A stretch of 64,000 nucleotides of DNA. It comes from Croceimicrobium sp965279135. Lineage in GTDB: Bacteria; Bacteroidota; Bacteroidia; Flavobacteriales; Schleiferiaceae. Positions 25,275 to 34,835 of this stretch are shown here, one piece after another (the first letter of the stretch is position 1; every line of letters begins with the position of its first letter). Location: the NCBI GenBank assembly GCA_965279135.1, contig OZ257133.1:2790001-2854000 (forward strand). Reading direction: 5' to 3'. The translations under genes and the position numbers were made by a program. The notes under the pieces were generated by a model. It did not search any database, was not told the origin of the DNA, and was given only the letters and a program-made list of their open reading frames with translations.

Positions 25275-27651
25275 CACGGGCATCTTCCTCCATGTACATT
25301 AATAGTCCCTGCCACTTGCTCAGGGCCTCCTTAAGCATCTTAGCATTGAAAGGCTTAGGTATAAAGTCGTTCATCCCTGCCTCAATGCAGCGCTTCTGAT
25401 CGGCTACTTCGGCATTGGCGGTAACGGCGATAATAATGGGGCGCTGGGGCTGATCCTTAATTATCCTTTTAGTCGCTTCAATGCCATCCATTTTGGGCAT
25501 CTGCACATCCATAAAGATGATGTGGTAGCTCTTGGTAATGGCCATTTCCCAGGCCTCAAGACCATTATTAGCGATGTCTACCTGGTATCCCATGGTCTTC
25601 ATAATCATCACCAATAACTTCTGATTGATGGGGTTATCCTCTGCATAGAGAATCCGTAAACCTTCAATCTTCTTGGTCTTTTTCTCCTCTTTCAACTCAT
25701 CAGCATGCTTGCTCAAATTGAGTCGAGGAGTTTTTAAGATGAAATCAGCACTAACTGTGGTTCCTTTTCCTTCATCACTATCGATCCACATCTCACCGTC
25801 CATCAGCTCAATCACATTGGCGGCGATGGTCAAACCCAAACCGGTTCCACCGTGTTTGCGAGTATTGCCTTCATCTCCTTGATTGAAGGCCTGAATAACC
25901 TTATTAAGTTCTTCTGGCTTAATACCTACTCCGGTATCGCTCACCTTCATGTGGAGCTTAACCCGATTGCCTTCCACACTATCAAGGCGCAGTGCAAAAC
26001 CAATAATACCGCGACTGGTAAATTTGACCGCGTTACCTACTACATGATAAATTACCTGACCCAATCTTTCAGGATCTCCGGCTAATTCACCAGGGATATT
26101 CTCGTCGTAGTCTAATTTGAAAGTGATTCCGGTTTTCAGGTTGTTGACCCCTGCTTGTTCTAGAGCACGATCTACAACATCCTTCAACTCGAACTTGCGT
26201 GATTCAAGCTTCAATTCTCCATTGTCGATAGCCGAGAAATTGAGTAGATCGAGTAGGAGACCATTTAACTGCTCGCTGTTTTTACGAATAGTTTCTAGCT
26301 TCGCTTTTTGATCCGCCTCCAATTTGGTTTTAGAAAGGAAATCGGTCATTCCCAGGATGGCGTTCATTGGAGTGCGTAACTCATGACTAACCGTATTCAT
26401 GAAGTTCCGCTGAGAGATTACCGCATTTTCGCTCTGGGAAATATGATTACGCATGTTATAACCAAAACGCTGACTAAGAGCGATAGTCTGACTAACAACA
26501 AAAACAAAGTAACCAAAGAAAGAGAGCCAAAGGTGATTAACGGAAAAACCAAAGAATGCAAACATCTTAAGCGCCATAACCATAAGCAGAGAACCGATCG
26601 CAGCGGTGGTAAACCAGCTCATTGTATGACTCCAACGGATTACCCGCAAATAGAAAAAGGTGGTAGTCACTAAAGCAAGCGCTATAAAGATCAAGTAATA
26701 ATCCACGAAGGCTGTGAACACCTGAGTAGGAAGCATTACTGAAATAGCAAGGAGCGCCGAAGCGACGGCAATGGTGTGAAAAATCCACTCAGGAGCGCGT
26801 CGAGCGATAAGGTGTTTATAGAAATAGGTAAAGAATATCACACTGATGTAGAGACTTAAATACTCTAATCGAATTGCAGCATGCCAGGATAGACCCTGGA
26901 AAATCTCATGGAAAATATAGGTATCCGTGCCAATGATTCGATAGATATAGCTCAATGCAAAAAGGCCAAAGAATAAGAAGGCAAAATCAGTCCTTTGGAA
27001 GTAATAAACGATCAAAGAAAACACTGCTGAAATAAGCAGGGCTCCAGCAATAAAAAGCGACCCACTCACTGCCATATTCTTGAAGAAGAAGAATCGGGAT
27101 GCCGGACCAAGGGACATCGCAGCAACTGAACCTCCCTTATGGTGATGAAAGTTAGCTACATGAAGAACCAATCGGTTTTGGCCTTTCTTGAGCTTTATGG
27201 AAACCACCTTAGGCAGCCAATAGGGCTCTGCGTCGGAGATATTGGAAGCAACTTTACCATTTTGAGATATGGACTCACCGTTCAGGAATAACTCATACGA
27301 GCTATAGTATTCCGGCACACGAATAGCCAAATCATCTGATTCTTTGGTCGAGAAAATAGTTAACTCATAACTAGCATATCCTCGTGCGTGGTAATTTCCT
27401 TTCTCGGTGGGTAAGTCTGACCAGGGTTTTAAGACATCCACAAAGACGGGACGCCGTTCCAGATCTGTTGGACCCTCTGGGTTAACCAACTCCTTCCAAT
27501 AGAAGCGCCATTTCCCATCAAGGTTGATGTCTTCTTCTTCCGTGAAAAAACGATCGTTGAGAGATACTTCACCATTCAACACAGAATTTGCCCTCAATGG
27601 AGTGGCAAAAAGCAAAAGCAGCAATCCTGCGATGTGAAGAAATCGTGTCAT
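25249..27651 (-). CDS. Hybrid sensor histidine kinase with 7TMR-DISM input
   Basis: An 800-residue hybrid kinase. Order: signal peptide, extracytoplasmic 7TMR-DISMED2-like beta-sandwich domain (~30-190; DGKWRFYWKELVNP, LFLNGESISQNG), seven-transmembrane DISM region (~195-395), HisKA with His423 in SHELRTPMN, HATPase (~520-645; NAVKFTSRG, DTGVGI, HGGTGLGL) and a receiver domain with phospho-acceptor Asp715 in MDVQMPKMDG. DISMED2-type sensors are linked to carbohydrate or related small-molecule sensing in other proteins, but the ligand is unknown. The protein has no DNA-binding output. ATG at 27651 starts the signal peptide. It is transcribed as its own unit or with the short-overlap kinase gene downstream. 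Confidence 0.92.
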   Translation of the reverse strand: MTRFLHIAGLLLLLFATPLRANSVLNGEVSLNDRFFTEEEDINLDGKWRFYWKELVNPEGPTDLERRPVFVDVLKPWSDLPTEKGNYHARGYASYELTIFSTKESDDLAIRVPEYYSSYELFLNGESISQNGKVASNISDAEPYWLPKVVSIKLKKGQNRLVLHVANFHHHKGGSVAAMSLGPASRFFFFKNMAVSGSLFIAGALLISAVFSLIVYYFQRTDFAFLFFGLFALSYIYRIIGTDTYIFHEIFQGLSWHAAIRLEYLSLYISVIFFTYFYKHLIARRAPEWIFHTIAVASALLAISVMLPTQVFTAFVDYYLIFIALALVTTTFFYLRVIRWSHTMSWFTTAAIGSLLMVMALKMFAFFGFSVNHLWLSFFGYFVFVVSQTIALSQRFGYNMRNHISQSENAVISQRNFMNTVSHELRTPMNAILGMTDFLSKTKLEADQKAKLETIRKNSEQLNGLLLDLLNFSAIDNGELKLESRKFELKDVVDRALEQAGVNNLKTGITFKLDYDENIPGELAGDPERLGQVIYHVVGNAVKFTSRGIIGFALRLDSVEGNRVKLHMKVSDTGVGIKPEELNKVIQAFNQGDEGNTRKHGGTGLGLTIAANVIELMDGEMWIDSDEGKGTTVSADFILKTPRLNLSKHADELKEEKKTKKIEGLRILYAEDNPINQKLLVMIMKTMGYQVDIANNGLEAWEMAITKSYHIIFMDVQMPKMDGIEATKRIIKDQPQRPIIIAVTANAEVADQKRCIEAGMNDFIPKPFNAKMLKEALSKWQGLLMYMEEDARDGKLRVIS

Positions 27652-27884
27652 CAATATAAACTGATTCAAATAAGCAAGGCCCAAACCAAAAACACTACCT
27701 ACTGATTCTCAAGATATTGATTATCCAGCAGAAATTCAATTTTTCCAATAAAGAGAGATTTTTTCTCTAAATGGGAATATAGCCCTGTTTATCCCTTAAT
27801 GGGAAGGGAAGTTGGGGAATATGATTCGGGCTCACAAATCATTCGACATCAAAGTTCTTCGATTAAACAAATCGATGACCTGAC

Positions 27885-29741
27885 TTAGCGCTGTGAGGGT
27901 AAGGTTTCTGGTGCCTGAATAACAGTGCTGGTATCTGATAAGGCTAACATAAAATCCTTTAATGCTCTGATTTCGCTTTCATCAAGCTCCAATGAATCTC
28001 CAGGAAGGGTTTGATGAGCCAGATCCAAGCCTAAGCCCAGAGCTCCTCCATGATTATAGAATTCGAGAACCTCATCCAAAGTTTCATAGGCGCCGTTGTG
28101 AAAATAGGGTGCCGTGAACTCAACATTTCGGATACTTACCGTTTTAAAGGAGTTCTCAAAAAAGGATGCTTCATCGGCAACAACCCCGCTTGCGATCCTT
28201 CCTTTATCGAGGTCAAGGCTTCTCTCTTCAGGTCCGGTTAAGACTCCCAATACCTCAGACTCATTCTCCTCAAACCAGGGTGGCACCAGACCACTAAAGG
28301 TCGGGGCGAAATGGCAGGTAGCGCAAGCCGCCTTACCCATGAAGAGGTTTAAGCCCTTTTGTTCACTGGAACTTAGCTTTACCTCTTCTCCTCTTAAATA
28401 ACGGTCCACTCTACTGTTAAAGGAATGAAGCTCGCTCAGGAAAGCCACGATTGCCTGAGACAAGGTGTAACGTGTAATTCTTCCTCCGCGCTCAGGAAAT
28501 GCTTTTTTGAAAAGCTCGGTATACTCGGAGCTAGACTTTAAACGACGAAAAATAGTGCGGTAGTCCGTATCAAACTCCTTATCGCTAAAAATCACGTGCT
28601 CCATCTGGGTTTCCATCCTATCTGCGCGTAAATCATAGAAGAATTTCTCGGAGTACAGGGTGTTGTATAATCCTGGGGCATTACGATCTACGGTACCGCC
28701 ACCTTTAGCTGTACTCTTAGCAAGGCCATCACTATAAGCCTTCTCTGGCTTGTGACAAGATGCGCATGATCGATCCATAGCTCCGCTTAACACCGGATCG
28801 AAAAACAACAATCGCCCCAGCTCCTTTTTATGCTTGATGCTTTCGTCATTCATTTCCATGCCCGTGTAATAGCTAAGATTTAAGAAGTCTTTGGAAAAGA
28901 TAGCCTCACTCTCATAATTAAAGGGCAACTCCCCTCGAAATACTTCCCTGGCTGTTTCGTAACCAATATGAAGATGAAGCTTCAAAATTTCACCATAGAG
29001 CGGGCTTAAGTGTTCTCGAATAAAAGTGCCGCGATCAAAATCATCAAAATTCGACCCTCTTAATGCTTCAAGTCCGGATTGAAAGTGCTTCTCAATACTA
29101 GCTGTTAAACCCTTATCGCTTGCCTGATCATAATAAGCCTGCATGGCTCGCATCATACTTTCCCAGGAAATAGCTGATTCAATTAAAGCCTGATCACTAG
29201 CTGGTGTATCAAAACCCGTTATTCCCAAACTCATGATTCGAACCAATCCTAATCGAACCGCTTCAAAAAGCTGACGATCATCTAGTTGAATTTGTTGAGC
29301 AAATCGACGCATCTGATTAAGCTGGTAGTTGAATTCCTTGCTGAGCTTTTTTAATTCCACTAAATCCGGCTCCGCTTCAAAAACCAACTCCTCCATCCGC
29401 TGCAAGCCTTTAGGCTCAAGTACTATTAACCGCGGTGCATTGCGCTCTGTTTTAGGAAGAGGTGCTCCATTGATATGATCCTTTACATCCTGAGGCTGTA
29501 GATAGTCAAGAATGTACTCTACTTTCTTAAACGCTCTTCTTAAGGCTAAGAAAGTGTCCTGTAAATCCTGCGAAGAACTCCTCAACTGCTGATCAAAAGT
29601 CTCGGCTCTTTTACACAAGTCCTCCAGATCCGTATAGTACAAAGAGTTAACAATTTCAATGGGCCTTTCGGATGGTTTAAATGCCCAATGCATGCCTAAG
29701 ATTAAACTTAACAAAGCAGCAATAGAGAGTAGTTTTCGCAT
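27885..29741 (-). CDS. Di-heme cytochrome c peroxidase with long N-terminal extension
   Basis: A 618-residue exported protein. The C-terminal ~340 residues are a CcpA/MauG-type di-heme peroxidase with two heme c sites: C326-x-x-C329-H330 (CASCHKPEKAYSDG) and C473-x-x-C476-H477 (CATCHFAP); also RNAPGLYNT and the final YFHNGAYETLDEVLEFYNHGG. It reduces hydrogen peroxide or oxidises a partner in the periplasm. Bacterial di-heme peroxidases are usually 320-370 residues, so the ~270-residue helical N-terminal part is extra; it may be imelysin-like, which I cannot confirm. A signal peptide (MRKLLSIAALLSLILGMHWA) is present. The PhoX-like gene lies upstream on the same strand with a hairpin between. 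Confidence 0.88.
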   Translation of the reverse strand: MRKLLSIAALLSLILGMHWAFKPSERPIEIVNSLYYTDLEDLCKRAETFDQQLRSSSQDLQDTFLALRRAFKKVEYILDYLQPQDVKDHINGAPLPKTERNAPRLIVLEPKGLQRMEELVFEAEPDLVELKKLSKEFNYQLNQMRRFAQQIQLDDRQLFEAVRLGLVRIMSLGITGFDTPASDQALIESAISWESMMRAMQAYYDQASDKGLTASIEKHFQSGLEALRGSNFDDFDRGTFIREHLSPLYGEILKLHLHIGYETAREVFRGELPFNYESEAIFSKDFLNLSYYTGMEMNDESIKHKKELGRLLFFDPVLSGAMDRSCASCHKPEKAYSDGLAKSTAKGGGTVDRNAPGLYNTLYSEKFFYDLRADRMETQMEHVIFSDKEFDTDYRTIFRRLKSSSEYTELFKKAFPERGGRITRYTLSQAIVAFLSELHSFNSRVDRYLRGEEVKLSSSEQKGLNLFMGKAACATCHFAPTFSGLVPPWFEENESEVLGVLTGPEERSLDLDKGRIASGVVADEASFFENSFKTVSIRNVEFTAPYFHNGAYETLDEVLEFYNHGGALGLGLDLAHQTLPGDSLELDESEIRALKDFMLALSDTSTVIQAPETLPSQR

Positions 29742-29765
29742 GACAGAATCCTGTATAAATGAAGA

Positions 29766-29789
29766 AAGGGGAAGCTCTCACTTCCCCTT
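29766..29789 (-). terminator. Hairpin between PhoX-like and peroxidase genes
   Basis: Perfect 9-bp stem AAGGGGAAG / CTTCCCCTT with loop CTCTCA. The following T tract on the minus strand (CTTTCTTC) is weak, so it may attenuate rather than stop transcription from the PhoX-like gene into the peroxidase gene. Confidence 0.65.
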
Positions 29790-29808
29790 ACACTAAATAT
29801 TTTTTGAC

Positions 29809-31641
29809 CTATTGTACAACTAACTTCTGAGTAGTTCCCTCAGCGTTTTGCACATAGTATACTCCGGTGCTCAAGTGAGAAATATCGATGTTCTCCACAT
29901 TGCGATAAACGTTCATACGCTTACCATTTACATCGTAGATGGCGATATCACTAGCCTCATTGAAGTATAAGGTACGGGTAGCAGGGTTAGGATACATTTG
30001 GAAAGCATCTCCCTGGAAGGCATCTTCTGGTAAACCAATAGTTACCTGATCCCATCCGGTAATAGCAACGGTCATAGAGTTGTTGTATGGGAATGGGTTA
30101 GAAGTACTAGGATGCTGGCTGTTGAAAAGAATAGTCTTTCCATCAGGAGTTCCAATCGCTCCGGTAACCTCAGCACCTACAGGAACAACCGCAATACGAA
30201 CAAGGTCATTCAAAGTAGGATTACTAATACTCATGTCTAACAAGAATAATTCGCAAGTACGGTTACCGATTCCTGCAGGTGTACGACCTTTTGAAGTTCC
30301 GTTAAGGTCCTCATTAATCAACATATAGTCTTTACCATTGATGGTGATTTTGCTCAATCCATCAGGGTTAGAAAGGTGCTTGTCTGGGTAAGAAGCGATA
30401 GAAGGATCAACAGTGAAATAAGGTCCACCTTCCATGAAAACTGAAGTCATTTCAGTAGCCGGATCGTACTCGATGATACGTCCGTAGTAATCCCAGTATT
30501 GAGAGCTATCTGGAGTAATTGCTACATTGAACTCAGCACTCTGATCTGCAGCGCGCGTCATATGATGAGGAGCATAAACAGCACCCGCAGCGGCTTCATC
30601 TCTCCAACGACCCGCAGGGTTATCGCGACCGGTCTCGGTAAAATAGATTTTTCCGTTAAGCTCTAATACCCACTCAATACGGTTGAACATGGTAGCATTG
30701 GCAGCAACCGCTTCTGCAGAGAAGTTCAACATCTTGTTGAAGTCAGTATTATCAATAGCAACCCACTTGCTTCCGGTAGCATCGTGCTTATAAACATAGG
30801 TTGTACCTGTGGTAAAGTCTCCAGCCGTGTTAGCTACGAATTTTGAGAAAAACCCAGGAGTTGCATCCGCTCCAAGGTATACAGTTCTATTGTCGGGCAT
30901 GATAGCTCCTCCTTCAAAAGGCTGACGTCCCCAGTTGTATTGTTTGCGGATGGCTACTGCCTGACGAGGATCGATCTCTACCATGTAATTGTAGTTCTGG
31001 TACTTTGCCATAGTTTGGCCATCAAAGCCAGGGAAACCATTAGGAGCGGCATTATTAGCAGTTCCGGTTCCAATAGTGAAGTCTCCTGTGTCGCGGTCAG
31101 CAATGCTGGTGTTTGAGCTTCTCCACCATTCCTCAGCAGTCCAGATACGGCCATCAGGACCTACGATTCCACCGCAGTTCATCCCGGTTTCACCAACCGT
31201 ATTGGCAAAATCTACCGCAAAGAAATCACCGGTACGACCGTCGTTCAAAGTTTGGTTTACAATGATCAAAGAATCGGTAGCAGGATCGCGACGTACTTTA
31301 AATACAGTCATCCCTCCACCATCACCAATCTCATCATTGGCAACGATCATTTCGTGATTTACTGAAACCCAACCAAGGTCTCCGTTTCCACTGTTATCAG
31401 GAGTAAAACCAATGAAATCATGCCATTGCTTAGCAAGGGCAGTATCGGCAGGATTACCGTAAGTGGGAGTAGTTTGAACATAATGATGTCCGCCAATAAA
31501 AAGGTATTGAGTAATTAATGGAGAAGAAGGAACTTGAATGGTAGTAGGTTCCCAATCGGTTACATTAATTTCAGGACTAAAGGTCTGCGCCTGAGTCCCG
31601 AAGGCTGTAAATAAAGCAGCTAAGAGTACTAATTTTTTCAT
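29809..31641 (-). CDS. PhoX-like (DUF839) phosphatase-family protein with T9SS sorting domain
   Basis: A 610-residue secreted protein with a Sec signal peptide (MKKLVLLAALFTAFGTQAQ). The body is a PhoX/DUF839-type beta-propeller: LGWVSVNHEM, GMNCGGIVGPDGRIWTAEEW (the Cys and Glu-Glu pattern of the family), PFEGGAIMPDNRTVYLGAD, RIEWVLELNGKIYFTETG, LSNPDGLSKI. The last ~75 residues are a T9SS sorting domain (FQMYPNPATRTLYF, AIYDVNGKRMNVY, LSTGVYYVQ). PhoX enzymes use Fe and Ca and normally travel by the Tat route; this one has no twin-arginine signal. Alkaline phosphatase activity is probable, not certain, because several DUF839 proteins have no known activity. ATG at 31641 is chosen for the signal peptide. 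Confidence 0.85.
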   Translation of the reverse strand: MKKLVLLAALFTAFGTQAQTFSPEINVTDWEPTTIQVPSSPLITQYLFIGGHHYVQTTPTYGNPADTALAKQWHDFIGFTPDNSGNGDLGWVSVNHEMIVANDEIGDGGGMTVFKVRRDPATDSLIIVNQTLNDGRTGDFFAVDFANTVGETGMNCGGIVGPDGRIWTAEEWWRSSNTSIADRDTGDFTIGTGTANNAAPNGFPGFDGQTMAKYQNYNYMVEIDPRQAVAIRKQYNWGRQPFEGGAIMPDNRTVYLGADATPGFFSKFVANTAGDFTTGTTYVYKHDATGSKWVAIDNTDFNKMLNFSAEAVAANATMFNRIEWVLELNGKIYFTETGRDNPAGRWRDEAAAGAVYAPHHMTRAADQSAEFNVAITPDSSQYWDYYGRIIEYDPATEMTSVFMEGGPYFTVDPSIASYPDKHLSNPDGLSKITINGKDYMLINEDLNGTSKGRTPAGIGNRTCELFLLDMSISNPTLNDLVRIAVVPVGAEVTGAIGTPDGKTILFNSQHPSTSNPFPYNNSMTVAITGWDQVTIGLPEDAFQGDAFQMYPNPATRTLYFNEASDIAIYDVNGKRMNVYRNVENIDISHLSTGVYYVQNAEGTTQKLVVQ

Positions 31642-32049
31642 TTGTGATTTTTGAATGGATTGTTGCACAAAAATCACGGTGTAGAATTAGTTCAATGCGA
31701 ATCCCAGCTTAAGCTTAAGTGACCAAATTCGGTGGCTCTTAACACTGGGGTTAGGCTGAGTTAAAACTGGAATTTTGGGCTTATCTCGATTTCATCACTT
31801 GCAAAGCCTAAACTTTTGTTAACCAAAACGAAATGCTAAACTGAGAAGTTAACTTAGTGTTACCTATCCACACTAAAGCACCTGCTTTTTACATTTGTCG
31901 ATTCTTGCTACACCACTTCTACTAGGCTGAACTGCAAGACTTTTGAAAATAGAATTTAACAGGCCTTTAACGCCGGAAAAAAGGTCTATATAGCATTTTC
32001 GCGTGCACCCTTATTAAGGAACCGGCCACTATAAACAAGGAAGATTAAA
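31642..32049. other. Divergent intergenic region (408 bases) between PhoX-like gene and moxR
   Basis: No open reading frame or RNA gene was recognised. It holds the inverted repeat at 31644-31677, a 12-base perfect palindrome CTTAAGCTTAAG at 31708-31719, and a plus-strand TACATTTG at 31890-31897 that fits the Bacteroidota -7 element TAnnTTTG. No matching -33 TTTG lies at the right distance, so the promoter of the Bat operon is only tentatively placed there; its leader would then be ~145 bases. Confidence 0.5.
31644..31677. promoter_or_regulatory. Inverted repeat abutting the PhoX-like start codon
   Basis: Perfect 9-bp arms GTGATTTTT (31644-31652) and AAAAATCAC (31669-31677), spacer 16 bases, beginning two bases upstream of the start codon. 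In RNA it would form a hairpin that hides the ribosome entry region; on DNA it could be an operator. Either use is inferred. Confidence 0.4.
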
Positions 32050-33054
32050 ATGGAAACAAGTCAAAGCGCTACCGACATTCGGGCCTTGAACGAAAAGATC
32101 GAACAGGAAAGTGCATTCATAGACCTGCTGATGATGGAGGTGAATAAATCCATTATAGGTCAAAAACAGATGTTGGAAAGACTGCTCATTGCCCTCTTAG
32201 GGAATGGTCATATACTTTTAGAGGGAGTACCGGGATTAGCGAAAACCTTGGCGATAAAATCTCTTTCTGAAGCCATTGATGCCCAGTACAGCAGGGTACA
32301 ATTTACCCCTGATCTCCTTCCTTCGGATGTTATTGGTACCCAGATTTACAATATCCAGAAGAATGAATTCGCGATTAAACAAGGTCCGGTATTCGCCAAC
32401 TTCGTTTTAGCAGATGAAATTAACCGTGCCCCGGCGAAAGTGCAGTCCGCCCTTTTAGAGGCGATGCAAGAACGCCAGGTAACCATTGGAGATCGAAGCC
32501 TAAAGCTCCCTGAGCCATTTCTTGTACTAGCTACTCAAAACCCGGTAGAACAAGAAGGAACCTATCCTCTGCCGGAAGCACAAAGCGACCGTTTCATGCT
32601 TAAGACGGTGATCACCTATCCTAAAAAAGAGGAGGAGCAAATGATCATGCGTCAAAACCTTAATGGTGGACCAGAGCAAATTCAACCAGTGGTAAAACTG
32701 GACACGATTGTTAAATCGAGGGAAACGATCCGTGAGGTTTACATGGATGAAAAAATTGAACGATACATCCTCGACATCATTTTCGCCACCCGAAATCCGG
32801 AAGATTATCGATTGCCTTCTTTAAAGCCCCTCATTGAATTTGGTGCTTCTCCAAGAGGAAGTATTGCCCTCGCAACGGCCGCAAAGGTTCATGCCTTTAT
32901 TAAACATCGTGGTTATGTAATACCTGAAGATGTTAGAGCCGTAGTACAGGATGTTTTACGACACCGTATAGGGATCACCTATGAGGCCGAGGCAGAAAAC
33001 GTAAATAGCGAAGATCTGATCAGTCAGATTGTAGATCAAATTGAGGTACCATAA
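32050..33054 (+). CDS. MoxR-family AAA+ ATPase
   Basis: A 334-residue cytoplasmic AAA+ ATPase of the MoxR group. Walker A is GVPGLAKT (~residue 58-65), Walker B is VLADEINRAP, sensor 1 is LATQNPVEQEG, and the arginine-bearing segment FGASPRGSIAL is the usual C-terminal mark. MoxR proteins act as chaperone-like ATPases with VWA-domain partners; here the DUF58 and VWA genes follow directly. It heads the Bat-type operon, 16 bases before the DUF58 gene. Confidence 0.95.
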   Translation: METSQSATDIRALNEKIEQESAFIDLLMMEVNKSIIGQKQMLERLLIALLGNGHILLEGVPGLAKTLAIKSLSEAIDAQYSRVQFTPDLLPSDVIGTQIYNIQKNEFAIKQGPVFANFVLADEINRAPAKVQSALLEAMQERQVTIGDRSLKLPEPFLVLATQNPVEQEGTYPLPEAQSDRFMLKTVITYPKKEEEQMIMRQNLNGGPEQIQPVVKLDTIVKSRETIREVYMDEKIERYILDIIFATRNPEDYRLPSLKPLIEFGASPRGSIALATAAKVHAFIKHRGYVIPEDVRAVVQDVLRHRIGITYEAEAENVNSEDLISQIVDQIEVP

Positions 33055-33069
33055 AGATCCAAGGATCAA

Positions 33070-33939
33070 ATGGAAACGCAAAAGCTTCTCAAAAAGGTTC
33101 GGCGCATTGAGATTAAAACTCGGCGCTTAAGTAATCATCTCTTTTCGGGAGAGTATCACAGCTCCTTCAAAGGAAGAGGTATGGCCTTTAGTGAGGTTAG
33201 GCGTTATGAGTATGGTGATGATATTCGGGCCATAGACTGGAACGTTACCGCCCGCTTACATGAGCCTTATATCAAAGTTTTTGAGGAGGAAAGGGAGCTG
33301 ACTCTAATGTTACTGGTAGATTTAAGTGGGTCTGAAAACTTTGGTTCGCGTCATCAGATGAAACGCGAGATGATCACCGAAATCTGCGCCACCCTCGCTT
33401 TCTCAGCAATCCAGAATAATGATAAAGTAGGCGTAATCTTCTTCAGCGATAAGGTGGAAAAATTCATTCCTCCTGCCAAAGGGAAGAGCCATATTCTCAG
33501 AATCATTAGAGAGCTCATTGAATTTAAGCCCGAAAGCAATAAAACAAATATTGCAGAGGCCTTACGGTTCTTTAGTGCCTTTCAGAAAAGAAGGGCTATT
33601 GCTTTCCTGCTCAGTGATTTTATGGATAGCCGCTATCAGGATGCTTTAAAAATTGCCAGTCGAAAACACGACCTGACAGGCATTCGAATTTTCGACCCCA
33701 GGGAAGAAGAGCTTCCCAATTTAGGTTTAGTCCCGATGCACGATCCGGAAACGGACAAGGTACACTGGATCAACACTTCTTCCCATAAACTCCGCAACCA
33801 GATGCGCAGAAGATTTACGGAGTACAAGTCTTATTTTAAAGACAGCTTTCTTAAGAGTGGTGCCGGTGAACTTTCCATTCGGATTGATCAATCCTATCCG
33901 GCCGCCTTATTGGGTTATTTCAAAAAACGTAGCCGGTGA
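33070..33939 (+). CDS. DUF58 domain protein (VWA-like) of the Bat operon
   Basis: A 289-residue DUF58 protein. The DUF58 core motif is RRYEYGDDIRAIDWNVTAR, followed by a VWA-like domain with a MIDAS-type DxSxS (VDLSGSEN) and the ATP-partner-like region FFSDKVEKFIPP. DUF58 genes regularly follow moxR and are thought to be adaptor proteins for it. The stop TGA overlaps the GTG start of the next gene by 4 bases (GTGA), so translation is coupled. Confidence 0.93.
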   Translation: METQKLLKKVRRIEIKTRRLSNHLFSGEYHSSFKGRGMAFSEVRRYEYGDDIRAIDWNVTARLHEPYIKVFEEERELTLMLLVDLSGSENFGSRHQMKREMITEICATLAFSAIQNNDKVGVIFFSDKVEKFIPPAKGKSHILRIIRELIEFKPESNKTNIAEALRFFSAFQKRRAIAFLLSDFMDSRYQDALKIASRKHDLTGIRIFDPREEELPNLGLVPMHDPETDKVHWINTSSHKLRNQMRRRFTEYKSYFKDSFLKSGAGELSIRIDQSYPAALLGYFKKRSR

Positions 33940-34835
33940 AAAAGCTACTTGTACTCATATTAAGTCTTGCGGCCTACCTCAGCTATGCCCAACCTTCTTT
34001 TGAAGCGGTTGTAGATACCCAGCAGATTAAGATTGGAGAAGTAATCCTATTACAGCTTAAGGCACAAATAGCAGAGGATGCTGTTTTTATCTGGCCAGAA
34101 TTACCTGGCGAAGGAGGCATTGAAATAATCGAGACCAAGAAGCTGGACACTCTGAAAATTGAAAATGGCCTGATTCACCTTCAGCAAGAGCTAAGGCTTA
34201 CCTCCTTTGATAGTGGTGCGAGCTATATCCCCGCCTTAAATCTAAAAGTGAATGATATTGAACTGCGCACAGATTCAGTACCACTATTGGTCTTTTTCCC
34301 AGAAGTAAAAGAGGATCAGGACATTTTTGATATTAAAGGACCTCGGGAAATACCATTTGATTATTGGAGATTATTATATATCGGTCTTGCCCTTTTGGGA
34401 CTTGCTTTAGTTGTACTCTACATAATCCGTCTTTACAAACAACCTACAGCGGTCAAAGAAGTCCTCACTCAAAAGAATATTCCACCTGGAGAATGGGCTC
34501 TTGAGGAATTGCAAAAACTCGAAGATGCACAACTCTGGCAATCCGGTAAGTTGAAGGCTTACTATTCAGAACTGGTCGATATTCTAAGGATTTACCTAGA
34601 ACGAAAGTTCGCCATCAAAGCCATGGAATCTACCGCAGATGAATTGATCCAAAAGCTAAAACCATTGGTGGAAAGTGATATCATTTTCCGGGCTTTAAAA
34701 TCCAGTCTGCAAACCAGTGCCCTGGTAAAATATGCAAGGCATAAGAGTACGGAAATAGAGAACCGCCAGGCCATCGAAGCAGTGCGCGATTTTATAAAGA
34801 GTGCGGAGACCCCAAAAGCAGAATCCGATGTTTGA
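33936..34835 (+). CDS. Bat-operon membrane protein with Ig-like periplasmic domain
   Basis: A 299-residue protein: signal peptide (to LSYAQ), a periplasmic beta-rich domain (~20-145) similar in layout to a short BatD, a transmembrane helix at ~149-169, and a cytoplasmic helical tail (~185-290; RIYLERKFAIKAMESTADEL). The tail resembles DUF4381-like proteins and the tail of BatD. Start is GTG at 33936. It lies at the position between DUF58 and BatA where Bat operons of Bacteroidota often carry such a gene. Its role is unknown, probably scaffold of the membrane complex. Confidence 0.82.
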   Translation: MKKLLVLILSLAAYLSYAQPSFEAVVDTQQIKIGEVILLQLKAQIAEDAVFIWPELPGEGGIEIIETKKLDTLKIENGLIHLQQELRLTSFDSGASYIPALNLKVNDIELRTDSVPLLVFFPEVKEDQDIFDIKGPREIPFDYWRLLYIGLALLGLALVVLYIIRLYKQPTAVKEVLTQKNIPPGEWALEELQKLEDAQLWQSGKLKAYYSELVDILRIYLERKFAIKAMESTADELIQKLKPLVESDIIFRALKSSLQTSALVKYARHKSTEIENRQAIEAVRDFIKSAETPKAESDV

